A stretch of 64,000 nt of DNA, from positions 41,103 through 105,102 of the forward strand of contig UQXI01000004.1 of the NCBI GenBank assembly GCA_900544975.1, written 5' to 3'. The notes beneath the pieces are model-generated. The model saw only the letters and a list, made by a program, of their open reading frames with translations. It was not told the origin of the DNA and did not search any database. Source of the DNA: an uncultured Eubacteriales bacterium (GTDB lineage: Bacteria > Bacillota > Clostridia > Oscillospirales > Oscillospiraceae). Below are positions 8,735 to 16,999 of this stretch, piece after piece (the stretch's first letter is position 1; each line of letters starts with the position of its first letter). The translations under genes and the position numbers were made by a program.

Positions 8735-9088
8735 GTGGAATTGTTCTGGTATCCCAAATGCTCTACCTGCCAGAAGGCCAAGGCCTTTCTGGATGCACAC
8801 CAGATTTCTTACACACTGCGTGACATCAAACTGGAGGCTCCCACGGAAGAGGAGCTGAAAGTTTGGCAGACAGTCAGCAGCCTTCCATTGCGCAAGTTTT
8901 TTAATTCCAGCGGTCTGGTGTACCGGTCGCTGGCGCTCAAAGAGAGGCTTCCCGATATGCCGGAGGAGGAGCAGCGGAAGCTTTTGGCCAGCGATGGAAT
9001 GTTGGTAAAACGGCCTGTACTTGTGAAAGAGGACCTGGTTCTGGTGGGATTCCGGCAGAAGGAGTGGGAGGAAGCGTTGCTTCCTTAA
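8735..9088 (+). CDS. ArsC/Spx-family thioredoxin-fold protein
   Basis: A 117-residue arsenate reductase/Spx superfamily protein. It has the N-terminal CxxC (WYPKCSTCQKA), the DIK segment, then LPLRKFFNSSG and the C-terminal KRPVLV motif with the Arg of the ArsC active-site region. GTG at 8735 is preceded by AGGAGTG at proper spacing; the open frame reaches 8693 but lacks a ribosome site there. CxxC at the N-terminus is typical of the YusI/Spx-like branch. Whether it reduces arsenate or acts in disulfide stress signalling is not resolved. No other ars genes are near. Confidence 0.85.
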   Translation: MELFWYPKCSTCQKAKAFLDAHQISYTLRDIKLEAPTEEELKVWQTVSSLPLRKFFNSSGLVYRSLALKERLPDMPEEEQRKLLASDGMLVKRPVLVKEDLVLVGFRQKEWEEALLP

Positions 9089-9098
9089 AAAATTGGAT

Positions 9099-10052
9099 AT
9101 GCGGTATTATTTTGCCCCCATGGAGGGAATCACCACGTGCTTGTACCGAAAGCTCCATCGACGCTTTTTTCCCGGTGTGGATCAATACTATACCCCATTT
9201 CTCTCACCGGCCCGGGATCATGTGTTCTCCAAACGGGATTTGCAGGAAATTCTCCCAGAGCGCAATGACGGTGTGCCTCTGGTTCCGCAGCTGCTGACCA
9301 AATACCCGGAGGACTTTATTTGGGCTGCTGGAGAGCTATCTGCCATGGGCTACCCGGAGGTCAATCTCAATCTGGGTTGTCCATCAGGGACAGTGGTGGC
9401 AAAGGGCAGGGGATCTGGTATGCTCAAGGATTTAGAGGCTTTGGAGCGGTTTTTGGACCAAATTTTTTCTGCACTTCCGTCTGTCCATATTTCTGTCAAA
9501 ACCAGGTTGGGAATCTCGGACGAGAGTGAATTTTCCAGACTCCTGGAGATATACAACCAGTATCCCATTTGGGAGCTGACGGTCCATCCCCGGGTGCAGC
9601 AGGATTTTTACAAAGGACCCATTCGCTGGCAGTCTTTTGCTTACGCCGTTGCACACAGTGGAAATCCCCTGTGCTATAATGGGGATTTGCGGACGCCTGC
9701 GGATTGCTGTCGGATGGAGCAAGCGCTTCCATCTCTGCCGGCTGCCATGCTCGGAAGGGGGTTGGTTGCGAATCCTGGGCTCATCACTGGTCTTCACAAT
9801 GGGGTATTGCTCACAGCACATACGCTCCAGGAGTTCCATGACGCACTCTATGGGGGTTATTGCAGCCAATATCAAAATCGGGAACATGCGGTTATGCGGA
9901 TGAAGGAGCTCTGGTCCTATATGATCCGCTTATTTCCCCATTCAGAAAAAATATGGAAGAGACTGCGGAAGACCGGAAACGCCAGTCAATACGAGACGGT
10001 GGTCCAGGTACTATTCCAGGAATATCAATTGGAGCCGGAAGCAACCGGCTGA
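9099..10052 (+). CDS. dus: tRNA-dihydrouridine synthase
   Basis: A 317-residue FMN-dependent TIM-barrel enzyme that reduces uridine in the D-loop of tRNA. Visible motifs are FAPMEG at the N-terminus, NLGCPSGTVVAKGRGSGML (catalytic C94), VKTRLG, HPRVQQDFYKGPI, YNGD and MLGRGLVANPGL. These are the standard Dus FMN and active-site signatures. ATG 9099 is the natural start (a TTG two codons earlier is also in frame). No strong ribosome site is visible. It is followed 19 bp later by an exonuclease gene. Confidence 0.92.
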   Translation: MRYYFAPMEGITTCLYRKLHRRFFPGVDQYYTPFLSPARDHVFSKRDLQEILPERNDGVPLVPQLLTKYPEDFIWAAGELSAMGYPEVNLNLGCPSGTVVAKGRGSGMLKDLEALERFLDQIFSALPSVHISVKTRLGISDESEFSRLLEIYNQYPIWELTVHPRVQQDFYKGPIRWQSFAYAVAHSGNPLCYNGDLRTPADCCRMEQALPSLPAAMLGRGLVANPGLITGLHNGVLLTAHTLQEFHDALYGGYCSQYQNREHAVMRMKELWSYMIRLFPHSEKIWKRLRKTGNASQYETVVQVLFQEYQLEPEATG

Positions 10053-10071
10053 GCTGGATCAGGGAGGAACT

Positions 10072-10662
10072 ATGCCAGAAAAATACATTGCTTTTGATGT
10101 GGAGACCCCCAACTCCGCCAATCACCGCATGAGTGCCATCGGCCTGGCGGTTATAGAGGGAAATCACATTGTAGAGGAATTCGCGACTTTGATCAATCCG
10201 GAGGTCTACTTTAGTCGATTTAACATACAATTGACCGGGATTACACCGGCGGCAGTGGCCGACGCGCCGACGTTTCCAGATGTGTGGCCAGAGCTCAGGC
10301 GCTTTTTTGAAAGTGGGATGCTCATTGCACATAACGCGTCCTTTGATATGAGCGTGCTGGCCAAATGTCTCCATGCATATGGAATTGTTTGGCGGGACTC
10401 CGTTTCCTATGCGTGTACCTGCCAAATGGGACGGCGCTGCTTTCCCGATCTCCCCAATCACAAGCTGAATACCTTGTGTGAACACTTGGGAATCGACCTG
10501 GAGCATCACCAGGCAGGCAGTGACAGCCGCGCCTGCGCGCAGCTTCTGCTGCACTATCAGTCGCGTGGCATGGATGTGCAAGCATACAGCCGCAGTTATG
10601 ATTTGCTCCATGGCTGTACATGCCGCACAGGCGTAATCAAAGGAACAGCGTCCCCTGTGTGA
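10072..10662 (+). CDS. DEDDh 3'-5' exonuclease (DnaQ epsilon-like)
   Basis: A 196-residue stand-alone exonuclease domain of the DNA polymerase III epsilon superfamily. ExoI is AFDVET (D9, E11), ExoII is AHNASFDMSVL, and ExoIII is the HxAxxD form HHQAGSDSRACAQL. The set is complete, so it should be active on DNA or RNA 3' ends. The ribosome site GGGAGGAAC precedes the ATG. It probably forms an operon with dus and ends before a strong hairpin. Confidence 0.9.
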   Translation: MPEKYIAFDVETPNSANHRMSAIGLAVIEGNHIVEEFATLINPEVYFSRFNIQLTGITPAAVADAPTFPDVWPELRRFFESGMLIAHNASFDMSVLAKCLHAYGIVWRDSVSYACTCQMGRRCFPDLPNHKLNTLCEHLGIDLEHHQAGSDSRACAQLLLHYQSRGMDVQAYSRSYDLLHGCTCRTGVIKGTASPV

Positions 10663-10703
10663 TCTTGGAAGCTGTGCATAGCCAATGTATGGAAATCAAG
10701 GAA

Positions 10704-10736
10704 CCCGCCGTGGGTCAATTGTTCCACGGCGGGGCT
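10704..10736. terminator. Hairpin between convergent exonuclease and cotJC 3' part
   Basis: CCCGCCGTGG (10704-10713) pairs perfectly with CCACGGCGGG (10724-10733) around a 10-nt loop. Its position between two convergent genes fits a bidirectional terminator, although the U-runs on both sides are short. Confidence 0.6.
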
Positions 10737-10752
10737 TTCCTTGGTGGGATGG

Positions 10753-11166
10753 TTACATATCCATTGCAGGGTTCATATAGTATACGTTTTTCTGATTCAG
10801 CTTTTCACGCAGCAGTTGACATGCCTCGCCGAACCGCTGGAAATGGACGATCTCCCGCTCCCGCAGGAATTTGATGACATCATTGACATCGGGATCGTCG
10901 CTGAGCCGCAGAATGTTGTCATAGGTGGTCCGTGCTTTCTGCTCGGCAGCCAAGTCCTCGGTGAGGTCTGTCATCGGGTCGCCTTTGACGGCCATAGACG
11001 CGGCGTTCCAGGGGAATCCAGCGGCTGCAGTGGGGTAAACGCCTACTGTATGATCGACGAAGTACGGGGCAAAGGCGCTGTCCTGAATCTGCTTATCGCT
11101 GAGATTCCGGGTCAATTGATGGACGATGGTCCCGACCATCTCCAGGTGTCCCAGTTCCTCTGTACC
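10753..11166 (-). pseudogene. cotJC: cotJC, 3' part of a split spore coat Mn-catalase gene
   Basis: These ~136 codons encode the C-terminal two thirds of CotJC: GTEELGHLEMVGTIV, AAAGFPWNAASMAVKGDP, DLAAEQKARTTYDNIL, FLREREIVHFQRFGEA. The Glu/His residues of the di-manganese ferritin-like core (EELGH, EQKA, REREIVH) are present. The CotJC similarity ends exactly at GGT-ACA (minus strand, plus 11161-11166), and upstream codons are unrelated. The missing 5' part lies at 32902-33089 on the same strand, and both carry the same GTACC core at the break. Joining them gives 198 codons, the family's usual size. As it stands this piece has no start or ribosome site and is silent unless the intervening 21.7 kb is excised. 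Confidence 0.88.
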
Positions 11167-11188
11167 CAGAGCGGAGTCACAATGGAAC
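11162..11188. repeat. Left attachment site: GTACC core and element arm
   Basis: Core GTACC at 11162-11166 joins cotJC sequence (left, plus strand) to element sequence (right). The element arm carries ATGGAAC at 11182-11188, which mirrors GGTCCAT at 32883-32889 in the other arm. Confidence 0.7.
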
Positions 11189-11278
11189 TTGTTGCCAAGC
11201 CCCACAGGCGCTTGGTGGGCGATGCAGTGAAAAGCGTCTGACGTTTTGGGGCGCGTGGATGTTAGGAGGACAAGTAGT

Positions 11279-11716
11279 ATGAAAATTAAAAAAGCCACTG
11301 TGGAAGATGGGGAAGTTCTGGCAGGTCTGGCGCAGTTGTTATGGGATGGACATGATCTGAAGGAACTTACCGCTGACTTTGTAAAACAACTCAACGACAA
11401 AGGATCCGCCTGTTTTTTGGCGTATGAAGCGGAAGCGCCAGCGGGTTTTGCCCAGTGCCAGCTGAGGCGGGACTATGTGGAGGGGACCGCATCTACGCCT
11501 GTAGGTTATCTGGAAGGGATCCTGGTACGGCCGGAATTTCGGCGCCAGGGCTTGGCCAAGCAGCTGCTGCAAGCTTGTCAGCATTGGGCCAGGGAGCAGG
11601 GGTGTATCGAGTTTGCCAGTGATTGCGAGCTTTTTAACGATGACAGCCTGCAATTTCATCTTCGCATGGGATTTTCTGAGGCAAATCGGATCATTTGTTT
11701 TGTGAAAAAGCTGTAG
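11279..11716 (+). CDS. AAC(6')-like GNAT N-acetyltransferase
   Basis: A 145-residue acetyl-CoA-dependent acyltransferase. The AAC(6') type is suggested by FAQCQLRRDYVEGT, the acetyl-CoA loop LVRPEFRRQGLAKQLL (R-x-x-G-x-G/A), EFASDCEL and the C-terminal SEANRIICF segment. These features are shared with chromosomal aminoglycoside 6'-N-acetyltransferases. The start at 11279 has GTTAGGAGG upstream. It is the first gene inside the left end of the element, 113 bp from the core, and leads the plus-strand operon reaching to 16139. Resistance activity is not demonstrated; the natural substrate may be another amine. Confidence 0.8.
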   Translation: MKIKKATVEDGEVLAGLAQLLWDGHDLKELTADFVKQLNDKGSACFLAYEAEAPAGFAQCQLRRDYVEGTASTPVGYLEGILVRPEFRRQGLAKQLLQACQHWAREQGCIEFASDCELFNDDSLQFHLRMGFSEANRIICFVKKL

Positions 11717-11724
11717 GAATTGAA

Positions 11725-12129
11725 ATGGGGGTGGTGCTGGCGATGCACCAGATTGATATGATCATGGAGCCGGAGGAATACCTGTTCTTTGCGGGAAGGC
11801 CACAGGCGCTGGCGCTGTATGAGCTGTTTCGCCGCCAGCTGCTGGCAGAGGTGGGACAAGTTCAGATCAAAGTTCAGAAAACCCAGATTACGTTTGCTGG
11901 GCGGTATGGTTTTGCGTTTGTGTCCCATCCCCGGCGGAAAAAAGACGTTGGAATCCTGGTGTCCTTTGGACTGTCCCACCGTCTAGATTCTGACCGGATT
12001 TTACATGTCTCAGAACCATACCCCAATCGTTGGACCCACCATATATTGATCGAGCAGCCTCAGGAGATGGATCAGGAACTGCTGGGTTGGATCAAGGAGG
12101 CAAATTGGTTTGCAAATGAAAAATCATGA
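11725..12129 (+). CDS. DUF5655-type protein
   Basis: A 134-residue soluble protein with the DUF5655 pattern: LYELFRRQLLAEVG, IKVQKTQITFAGRYGFAFVS, GILVSFGLSHRLDSDRI, and EPYPNRWTHHILI near the C-terminus. Proteins of this family are small, uncharacterised and often sit beside repair or modification genes. The start at 11725 has TAGGAA at good spacing; ATG 11743 is another option. Its 3' end overlaps the Nudix gene. No function can be assigned. Confidence 0.7.
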   Translation: MGVVLAMHQIDMIMEPEEYLFFAGRPQALALYELFRRQLLAEVGQVQIKVQKTQITFAGRYGFAFVSHPRRKKDVGILVSFGLSHRLDSDRILHVSEPYPNRWTHHILIEQPQEMDQELLGWIKEANWFANEKS

Positions 12130-12520
12130 CAATCACACCATGACAGAGGTGGTGGCTGCACTGATTTGGCAAGGCGATCGGTTCATGGCCTGCCAGCGAC
12201 CGGCGCACAAAGCCCGGGGACTTCAATGGGAGTTCGTAGGCGGCAAGGTGGAGCCCGGCGAGACGAAAGAGCAGGCGTTGGTCCGGGAGTGCAGGGAGGA
12301 GCTGGCAGTGACGGTGGAAGTGGGGGATGTGTTTATGGATGTGGTACACACGTACCCGGATCTGACGGTCCATCTGACCCTGTTTCACGCATCCATTGCA
12401 GAGGGCATTCCACAGAAGCTGGAGCATTGCGATATCCGCTGGATCACGGTCGAAGAGATCCAGGAGTATGATTTTTGCCCTGCGGACCAGGTGATCTTGG
12501 ACCGTTTGCGTCATCTGTGA
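12110..12520 (+). CDS. Nudix hydrolase, MutT-like
   Basis: A 136-residue pyrophosphohydrolase with a complete Nudix box GKVEPGETKEQALVRECREEL. The preceding RPAHKARGLQWEFVGG and short size match MutT/8-oxo-dGTP diphosphatases, which cleanse oxidised nucleotides. TTG at 12110 is 9 nt after AGGAGG; ATG 12116 or 12140 are alternatives, the last matching the usual family N-terminus. It overlaps the DUF5655 gene and precedes a helicase gene in the same direction. Confidence 0.88.
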   Translation: MQMKNHDNHTMTEVVAALIWQGDRFMACQRPAHKARGLQWEFVGGKVEPGETKEQALVRECREELAVTVEVGDVFMDVVHTYPDLTVHLTLFHASIAEGIPQKLEHCDIRWITVEEIQEYDFCPADQVILDRLRHL

Positions 12521-12536
12521 GGATTAAAAAAGAGTT

Positions 12537-14651
12537 ATGAACTATTCTGATTTTAAAACCCAATATGCCAGTGGACTGAACCCTCAGCAAGAAGCAGCCG
12601 TCCGCGCAGTCCATGGTCCGGTGCTACTACTGGCAGTCCCAGGCAGCGGAAAAACCACGGTATTGGTCACCCGGTTGGGTTATATGGTCTTGTGTCAGGG
12701 GATCCTCCCAGAGCAGATTCTCACCATGACCTATACCGTCGCGGCCACAGCGGACATGCGGGAACGGTTTGCCGGCCTGTTTGGAAGCGATCTGGCTGGC
12801 AGAATGGAATTTCGCACCATCAACGGCGTTTCAGCCAGGATCATTCAACACTATGAACGGAGTCTGGGGAGAAAGTCCTTTGACCTGGTGACCGACGAGG
12901 GAAAGTTGTCTGCCATGATTCGGGAGATCTGCCATGAGATCAACCATGTGTTTGCCACAGAGAGCACCGTAAAAATCATCCGCACCTGGATTACTTATAT
13001 CAAAAATATGCAGCTATCTGATGCGGAGATTGACGAGCTGCATGTGGAAGACATGAAACTGGGGCCGATTTACCGGGAGTACTGCTGCCGCTTGCGGCAG
13101 CACCGTCAGATGGATTACGACGATCAAATGGTTTACGCATACCGAATTTTGAGGCAATTCCCGGAAATTTTGAAGTTTTTTCAAGAAAAGTATCCCTATC
13201 TCTGCGTAGATGAGGCGCAGGACACCTCTAAAATTCAGCATCAGATCATCCGCCTGATTGCCCAAGGAAGCGAAAATCTGTTCTTGGTAGGCGATGAGGA
13301 CCAAAGTATCTACGGATTTCGCGCTGCTTACCCCACGGCGCTGCTGGAATTTGACCAGGTACATCCCCATGCAACGGTGTTGATGTTGGAGCAGAATTAC
13401 CGTTCTACAGCCCAAATCGTAGAGGCGGCAGACCGGTTCATTCAGCGCAATCAAAACCGTCATCCCAAGCACATGGTTCCGGTCCGTGGCTCTGGGGCGG
13501 ATATTCGGGTCATTGAGGTCAAAGACCGAAAGGCGCAATACCGCTATCTGGAGCAGGTGGCCAGAACCTGTCAGTCAGAGACGGCGATTCTCTACCGAAA
13601 CAATGACAGTGCGTTGCCGCTGATTGATCTGATGAGCCGGGCTGGCATAGGGTATCGCTGCCGTCAATTTGACACGTCCTTTTTTACCCACTGGATTGTC
13701 CGGGACATTTCAGACATCATTCGGTTTGCCTGGGATGGGGAAAACGGGGAGCTGTTTTTAAGAATTTACTATAAGCTGAGCGCAGGAATTACGAAAACGG
13801 CAGCAGAAGCAGCAGTCCGGCAGGGAGGCGGCGCCATTCTGGAAATTTTAGCGGAATCCACGGAACTCTCCCGCTGGTCCCGCACCAGATGTAAGGCACT
13901 GTACACCCACTTGAACAATCTGCGCAATGAACCAGCGGATCGGGCAGTTTATCGGTTGGTACATTATTTGGGTTATGGGGACTACTTAGAGGGCCGGGAT
14001 GCCGACACCAGCAAAATCGCGATTTTAGAGGCCATTGGCGCATCAGAGCCCAACCCGCAGCGTTTATTGGACCGGCTGGAGGAGTTGGCGACCATTGTGC
14101 AGGAAGGGGATCCCCGCTCTGATTGCCCGTTGATTCTATCCACCATTCACTCCAGCAAAGGCCTGGAGTATGAAACGGTTTATTTGATGGATGTCGCAGA
14201 TCATATTTTTCCAGCATGTCTTCCCAGCAAAACGGGAAACAACGGGGAGGAGCGTCTGGCCTACGAAGAGGAACGAAGACTGTTCTATGTGGGTATGACC
14301 CGAGCCAAGCAAAGACTGAATCTCTTTCGCTTTCAATCTCCAGCACTCCATGCGACTTTCATAGAGGAACTGGTGCCCAAGCAACCAAAGACGGAGAATC
14401 TGCGGCAAAAGATTGACCCGAGGGGAGCTGCCGTTCTCCAGGCTTCTGCGGAGCAGCGGATTCCAACACAGGAGGTCCCAGAAAACATGAAACCAGGTAC
14501 CTTGGTGGAGCATCAAACATTTGGCCTTGGGGTGGTTGCCAATGTGCAGGGAGACATCATATCCATAGACTTTATAGATGGGCAAGTGAAGCGATTTTCT
14601 CTCACGGTAGCATTAAAAAGAAACATGCTGCAGTGCAGAAAGGCGCCTTGA
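12537..14651 (+). CDS. UvrD/PcrA-like superfamily 1 DNA helicase
   Basis: A 704-residue 3'-5' DNA helicase. Motifs in order: Q-motif LNPQQEAAV, Walker A AVPGSGKTT (about 33-41), motif II DEAQDTS (about 225), VGDEDQSIYGFRAA, QNYRSTAQIV, STIHSSKGLEYETVYL and VGMTRAKQRL. The C-terminal 50 residues form a PcrA-like tail (GTLVEHQTFGLGVV) that in PcrA/UvrD binds RNA polymerase. It is slightly shorter than PcrA (about 740). It starts 16 bp after the Nudix gene. As a second helicase inside an excisable element it is probably an accessory repair enzyme, not the essential PcrA. Confidence 0.9.
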   Translation: MNYSDFKTQYASGLNPQQEAAVRAVHGPVLLLAVPGSGKTTVLVTRLGYMVLCQGILPEQILTMTYTVAATADMRERFAGLFGSDLAGRMEFRTINGVSARIIQHYERSLGRKSFDLVTDEGKLSAMIREICHEINHVFATESTVKIIRTWITYIKNMQLSDAEIDELHVEDMKLGPIYREYCCRLRQHRQMDYDDQMVYAYRILRQFPEILKFFQEKYPYLCVDEAQDTSKIQHQIIRLIAQGSENLFLVGDEDQSIYGFRAAYPTALLEFDQVHPHATVLMLEQNYRSTAQIVEAADRFIQRNQNRHPKHMVPVRGSGADIRVIEVKDRKAQYRYLEQVARTCQSETAILYRNNDSALPLIDLMSRAGIGYRCRQFDTSFFTHWIVRDISDIIRFAWDGENGELFLRIYYKLSAGITKTAAEAAVRQGGGAILEILAESTELSRWSRTRCKALYTHLNNLRNEPADRAVYRLVHYLGYGDYLEGRDADTSKIAILEAIGASEPNPQRLLDRLEELATIVQEGDPRSDCPLILSTIHSSKGLEYETVYLMDVADHIFPACLPSKTGNNGEERLAYEEERRLFYVGMTRAKQRLNLFRFQSPALHATFIEELVPKQPKTENLRQKIDPRGAAVLQASAEQRIPTQEVPENMKPGTLVEHQTFGLGVVANVQGDIISIDFIDGQVKRFSLTVALKRNMLQCRKAP

Positions 14652-14662
14652 GGAGGAGCGAT

Positions 14663-15073
14663 ATGATCAGGGAAATTGTGAAGGATCCCATTTTTCTGGC
14701 GCAAAAATCCGATTTTGCGAAGGAAGAGGATCTGGATGTTGCGCGGGACTTATTGGATACGCTGGCTGCCCATCAAGATGGCTGTGTGGGTATGGCGGCC
14801 AATATGATTGGTGTTGCCAAACGGATCATTGCTTTTGATGACAATGGCGAGTATATGGTGATGTTCAATCCGGAGATCGTCAAGTGCTGGGAGCCCTTTG
14901 AGACCGAGGAGGGCTGCTTGTCTCTGACTGGGCTGCGAAAAACAAAACGGTATCGCGCGGTGAAAGTGCAATACCAAAATGAGCAATTTCAAATCAGACG
15001 GAAAACCTTTCGGGGGTGGACTGCCCAGATTATACAGCATGAAGTGGATCACTGCAATGGGGTGCTGATATGA
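14663..15073 (+). CDS. Peptide deformylase-like protein
   Basis: A 136-residue member of the deformylase family, which removes formyl from nascent N-terminal Met. Motif II EEGCLSL and metal motif III QHEVDHCNGV (HExxH form HEVDH) are intact. Motif I reads GMAANMIG, with Asn where canonical enzymes have the catalytic Gln (GxGxAAxQ). This N-variant defines a common secondary deformylase in Clostridia, so activity is uncertain. AGGAGGAGC precedes the ATG. Its stop overlaps the AlkD start (ATGA). Confidence 0.85.
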   Translation: MIREIVKDPIFLAQKSDFAKEEDLDVARDLLDTLAAHQDGCVGMAANMIGVAKRIIAFDDNGEYMVMFNPEIVKCWEPFETEEGCLSLTGLRKTKRYRAVKVQYQNEQFQIRRKTFRGWTAQIIQHEVDHCNGVLI

Positions 15074-15792
15074 ATGAAATCGTAAAAGCGGTACAGGTGA
15101 GGCTTTGGGACATGCAGGATCTGCCATATCGGAAGTTTCAAAGTAAGTTGATTCCGACGGTGCCTCTGGAAACCATCATTGGCGTCCGGACGCCAGCACT
15201 GCGAAAATTTGCGAAGGACTTTGCCAAGACACCGGAAGCTGCGGAATTTTTGCAAGCGTTGCCCCACCGGTACTACGAGGAAAATAATCTCCACGGGTTT
15301 TTGATTGAAACGATGAAAGACTACCGACAGGCAATTCTGGCCTTGGATGCGTTTCTCCCTTATGTGGACAATTGGGCTACCTGCGATCTGATGCGTCCGA
15401 ATGTCTTTCGGAAGCATCTACCGGAGCTGCTGACTCAAATTCAGATCTGGATGGCGTCGGAGCACCCATATACGGTCCGATTCGGTATTGAAATGCTGAT
15501 GACCTTTTACCTGGACGGGGAGTTCCAGCCGGAGTATCTGGACTGGGTGGCAGCCATTCACAGTGAGGAATATTACGTCAATATGATGATTGCATGGTAT
15601 TTTGCAACCGCCCTGGCCAAGCAATGGGATGCGGCGCTTCCCTATGTGCAGCAATGCCGCCTGGAACCTTGGACACACCGTAAGACCATTCAGAAGGCCG
15701 TGGAGAGTTACCGGATTTCAGACGAACGAAAGGCATACTTGAAAGACCTGCGGTTTCGAGATTGGAACGGTGCTGGGGAGGGACGCTTGTGA
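15070..15792 (+). CDS. AlkD-like DNA alkylation repair protein
   Basis: A 240-residue HEAT-repeat DNA glycosylase of the AlkC/AlkD family, which excises N3- and N7-alkylated purines without base flipping. The active-site-type segment DNWATCDLM provides the Trp and Asp pair, and the late segment EPWTHRKTIQKAVESYR matches the conserved C-terminal Trp/Arg region. Length equals AlkD of Bacillus cereus. It overlaps both its neighbours by 4 bp, confirming a tight operon. Confidence 0.9.
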   Translation: MNEIVKAVQVRLWDMQDLPYRKFQSKLIPTVPLETIIGVRTPALRKFAKDFAKTPEAAEFLQALPHRYYEENNLHGFLIETMKDYRQAILALDAFLPYVDNWATCDLMRPNVFRKHLPELLTQIQIWMASEHPYTVRFGIEMLMTFYLDGEFQPEYLDWVAAIHSEEYYVNMMIAWYFATALAKQWDAALPYVQQCRLEPWTHRKTIQKAVESYRISDERKAYLKDLRFRDWNGAGEGRL

Positions 15793-16139
15793 CAACCAGA
15801 AAAGAGGCTGTGGAGGCTTGCCTGCAGTTGCCCTTTGTCTATGAGGATTACCCATTTGATGACAATTGGACTGCGATTCGGCACCAAGCCAATCGGAAGA
15901 TCTTTGCGCTGATCTTTGAGCGGGAACATTACATCTGGATCAATGTCAAGGCGGACCCTGTGCAGGGCGATTTCTGGAGACAGGTTTTTCCGGCAGTGGT
16001 ACCGGGATACCATATGAATAAGCAGCACTGGATCAGCATCATCTTGGATGGAAGTATGGAGCGGGAGGACATTCTCCGACTGATTCAAGATAGCTTTGAC
16101 TTGACCGCTCCAAAGATCGGAAAGAAACACGACACCTGA
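15789..16139 (+). CDS. MmcQ/YjbR-family protein
   Basis: A 116-residue protein of the MmcQ/YjbR (CyaY-like fold) family. Segments include ACLQLPFVYEDYPFDDNW, KIFALIFERE, WINVKADP and PGYHMNKQHWISIIL. Family members are suggested DNA-binding proteins and co-occur with repair genes. The GTG start overlaps the alkD stop (GTGA) and has GGGGAGGG upstream. It is the last gene of this plus-strand operon. Confidence 0.85.
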   Translation: MTTRKEAVEACLQLPFVYEDYPFDDNWTAIRHQANRKIFALIFEREHYIWINVKADPVQGDFWRQVFPAVVPGYHMNKQHWISIILDGSMEREDILRLIQDSFDLTAPKIGKKHDT

Positions 16140-16177
16140 ATTGATCATTGGAACTGGCAGATACATACAAAAATTCA

Positions 16178-16213
16178 AATCCTCCAATCAAGGGAAGCCT
16201 TGATTGGAGGATT
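16178..16213. terminator. Strong bidirectional terminator hairpin
   Basis: A perfect 16-bp stem (16178-16193 with 16198-16213) closes on a GAAG loop between the convergent mmcQ-like and sugar transferase genes. On the minus strand it is followed by TGAATTTTTG, a usable U-run. Confidence 0.85.
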
Positions 16214-16256
16214 GATCCATAATAGTGTTCTTTTGAGAGATTGACGGAGGAGATGC

Positions 16257-16880
16257 TCATTTCCCAACTGTTTCCCGCTCCTCATGCAGAGTGCCAGTGC
16301 CGCCTTCTACGACGCCATCGTGCTTCAATACCTTTCCAATACTGCCGAAGAAGCATTTACAGTCAAACAGGAAGCTGAGCTTTTGAGCATATTCGCCGTC
16401 CAGCCGGGCTTTCACTGTGATTTCCAATTCATCGCGGCCATTGATCTGCGCCCAACCAGTGAGGCCAGGCCGGACATCATTGGCGCCATATTGATCCCGC
16501 TGCGCAATCAGGTCGTCTTGATTCCACAGAGCTGGCCGGGGGCCAACAATGCTCATCTTCCCGGTGAGAATACACAGAATCTGGGGCAGCTCGTCAATCG
16601 ACAGGCGACGGAACCAAACGCCGGAACGGGTGATCCACTTCTGGGGATCGGCGAGCAGATGGGTTGGCATGTTGGCCGGAGTACTGGTGTACATGGTTCT
16701 GAATTTTGGCATCATAAAGGTCTTCTTTTGAATGCCGACCCGCTTCTGCCAGAACAGCACCGGACCAGGAGAGTCCAGTTTCACAATGAGTGCAAAGATC
16801 AGCATGGGAATGGCCAGGAGAATCAGTCCCACAAACGATAGGACGAAGTCGATCAGCCGCTTGATGATGTGCCGGTACAT
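16257..16880 (-). CDS. Undecaprenyl-phosphate sugar phosphotransferase (initiating enzyme)
   Basis: A 207-residue bacterial sugar transferase (PF02397) of the short PglC/EpsL type. It attaches the first sugar-1-phosphate to the lipid carrier, starting the exopolysaccharide repeat unit. A single N-terminal hydrophobic helix (about 9-30) is followed by LDSPGPVLFWQKRVG, PKFRTM, the catalytic-region SIDELPQI with downstream MSIVGPRPAL, and RPGLTGWAQINGRD. It has its own promoter, a near copy of the main exopolysaccharide promoter, and is separated from the other genes of the locus by the recombinase and a broken permease gene. Confidence 0.93.
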   Translation of the reverse strand: MYRHIIKRLIDFVLSFVGLILLAIPMLIFALIVKLDSPGPVLFWQKRVGIQKKTFMMPKFRTMYTSTPANMPTHLLADPQKWITRSGVWFRRLSIDELPQILCILTGKMSIVGPRPALWNQDDLIAQRDQYGANDVRPGLTGWAQINGRDELEITVKARLDGEYAQKLSFLFDCKCFFGSIGKVLKHDGVVEGGTGTLHEERETVGK

Positions 16881-16968
16881 GTATGTTCTCCTCCAATGTG
16901 GATGCGTATGTTTCTGAACGCTTATGCAATACCGTGTCTGCCGCCCAGCGGGCTGCGTCCGGGATCAA

Positions 16969-16997
16969 ATTTTATCATGTTTCAACAAAAAAATCAA
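16969..16997 (-). promoter_or_regulatory. Exopolysaccharide promoter copy 2 (sugar transferase)
   Basis: On the minus strand, TTGATT (plus 16992-16997) and TAAAAT (plus 16969-16974) are separated by 17 bp. The spacer contains TGTTGAAACATG. The same spacer core and flanks recur in the promoter at 32447-32475, so the two sites are related by duplication. Confidence 0.7.
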
Positions 16998-16999
16998 TA

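Noticed and set aside
11167..11400. In-frame 5' extension of the cotJC 3' part
   Set aside because: Codons upstream of the GTACC core show no CotJC similarity and are antisense to the acetyltransferase gene.
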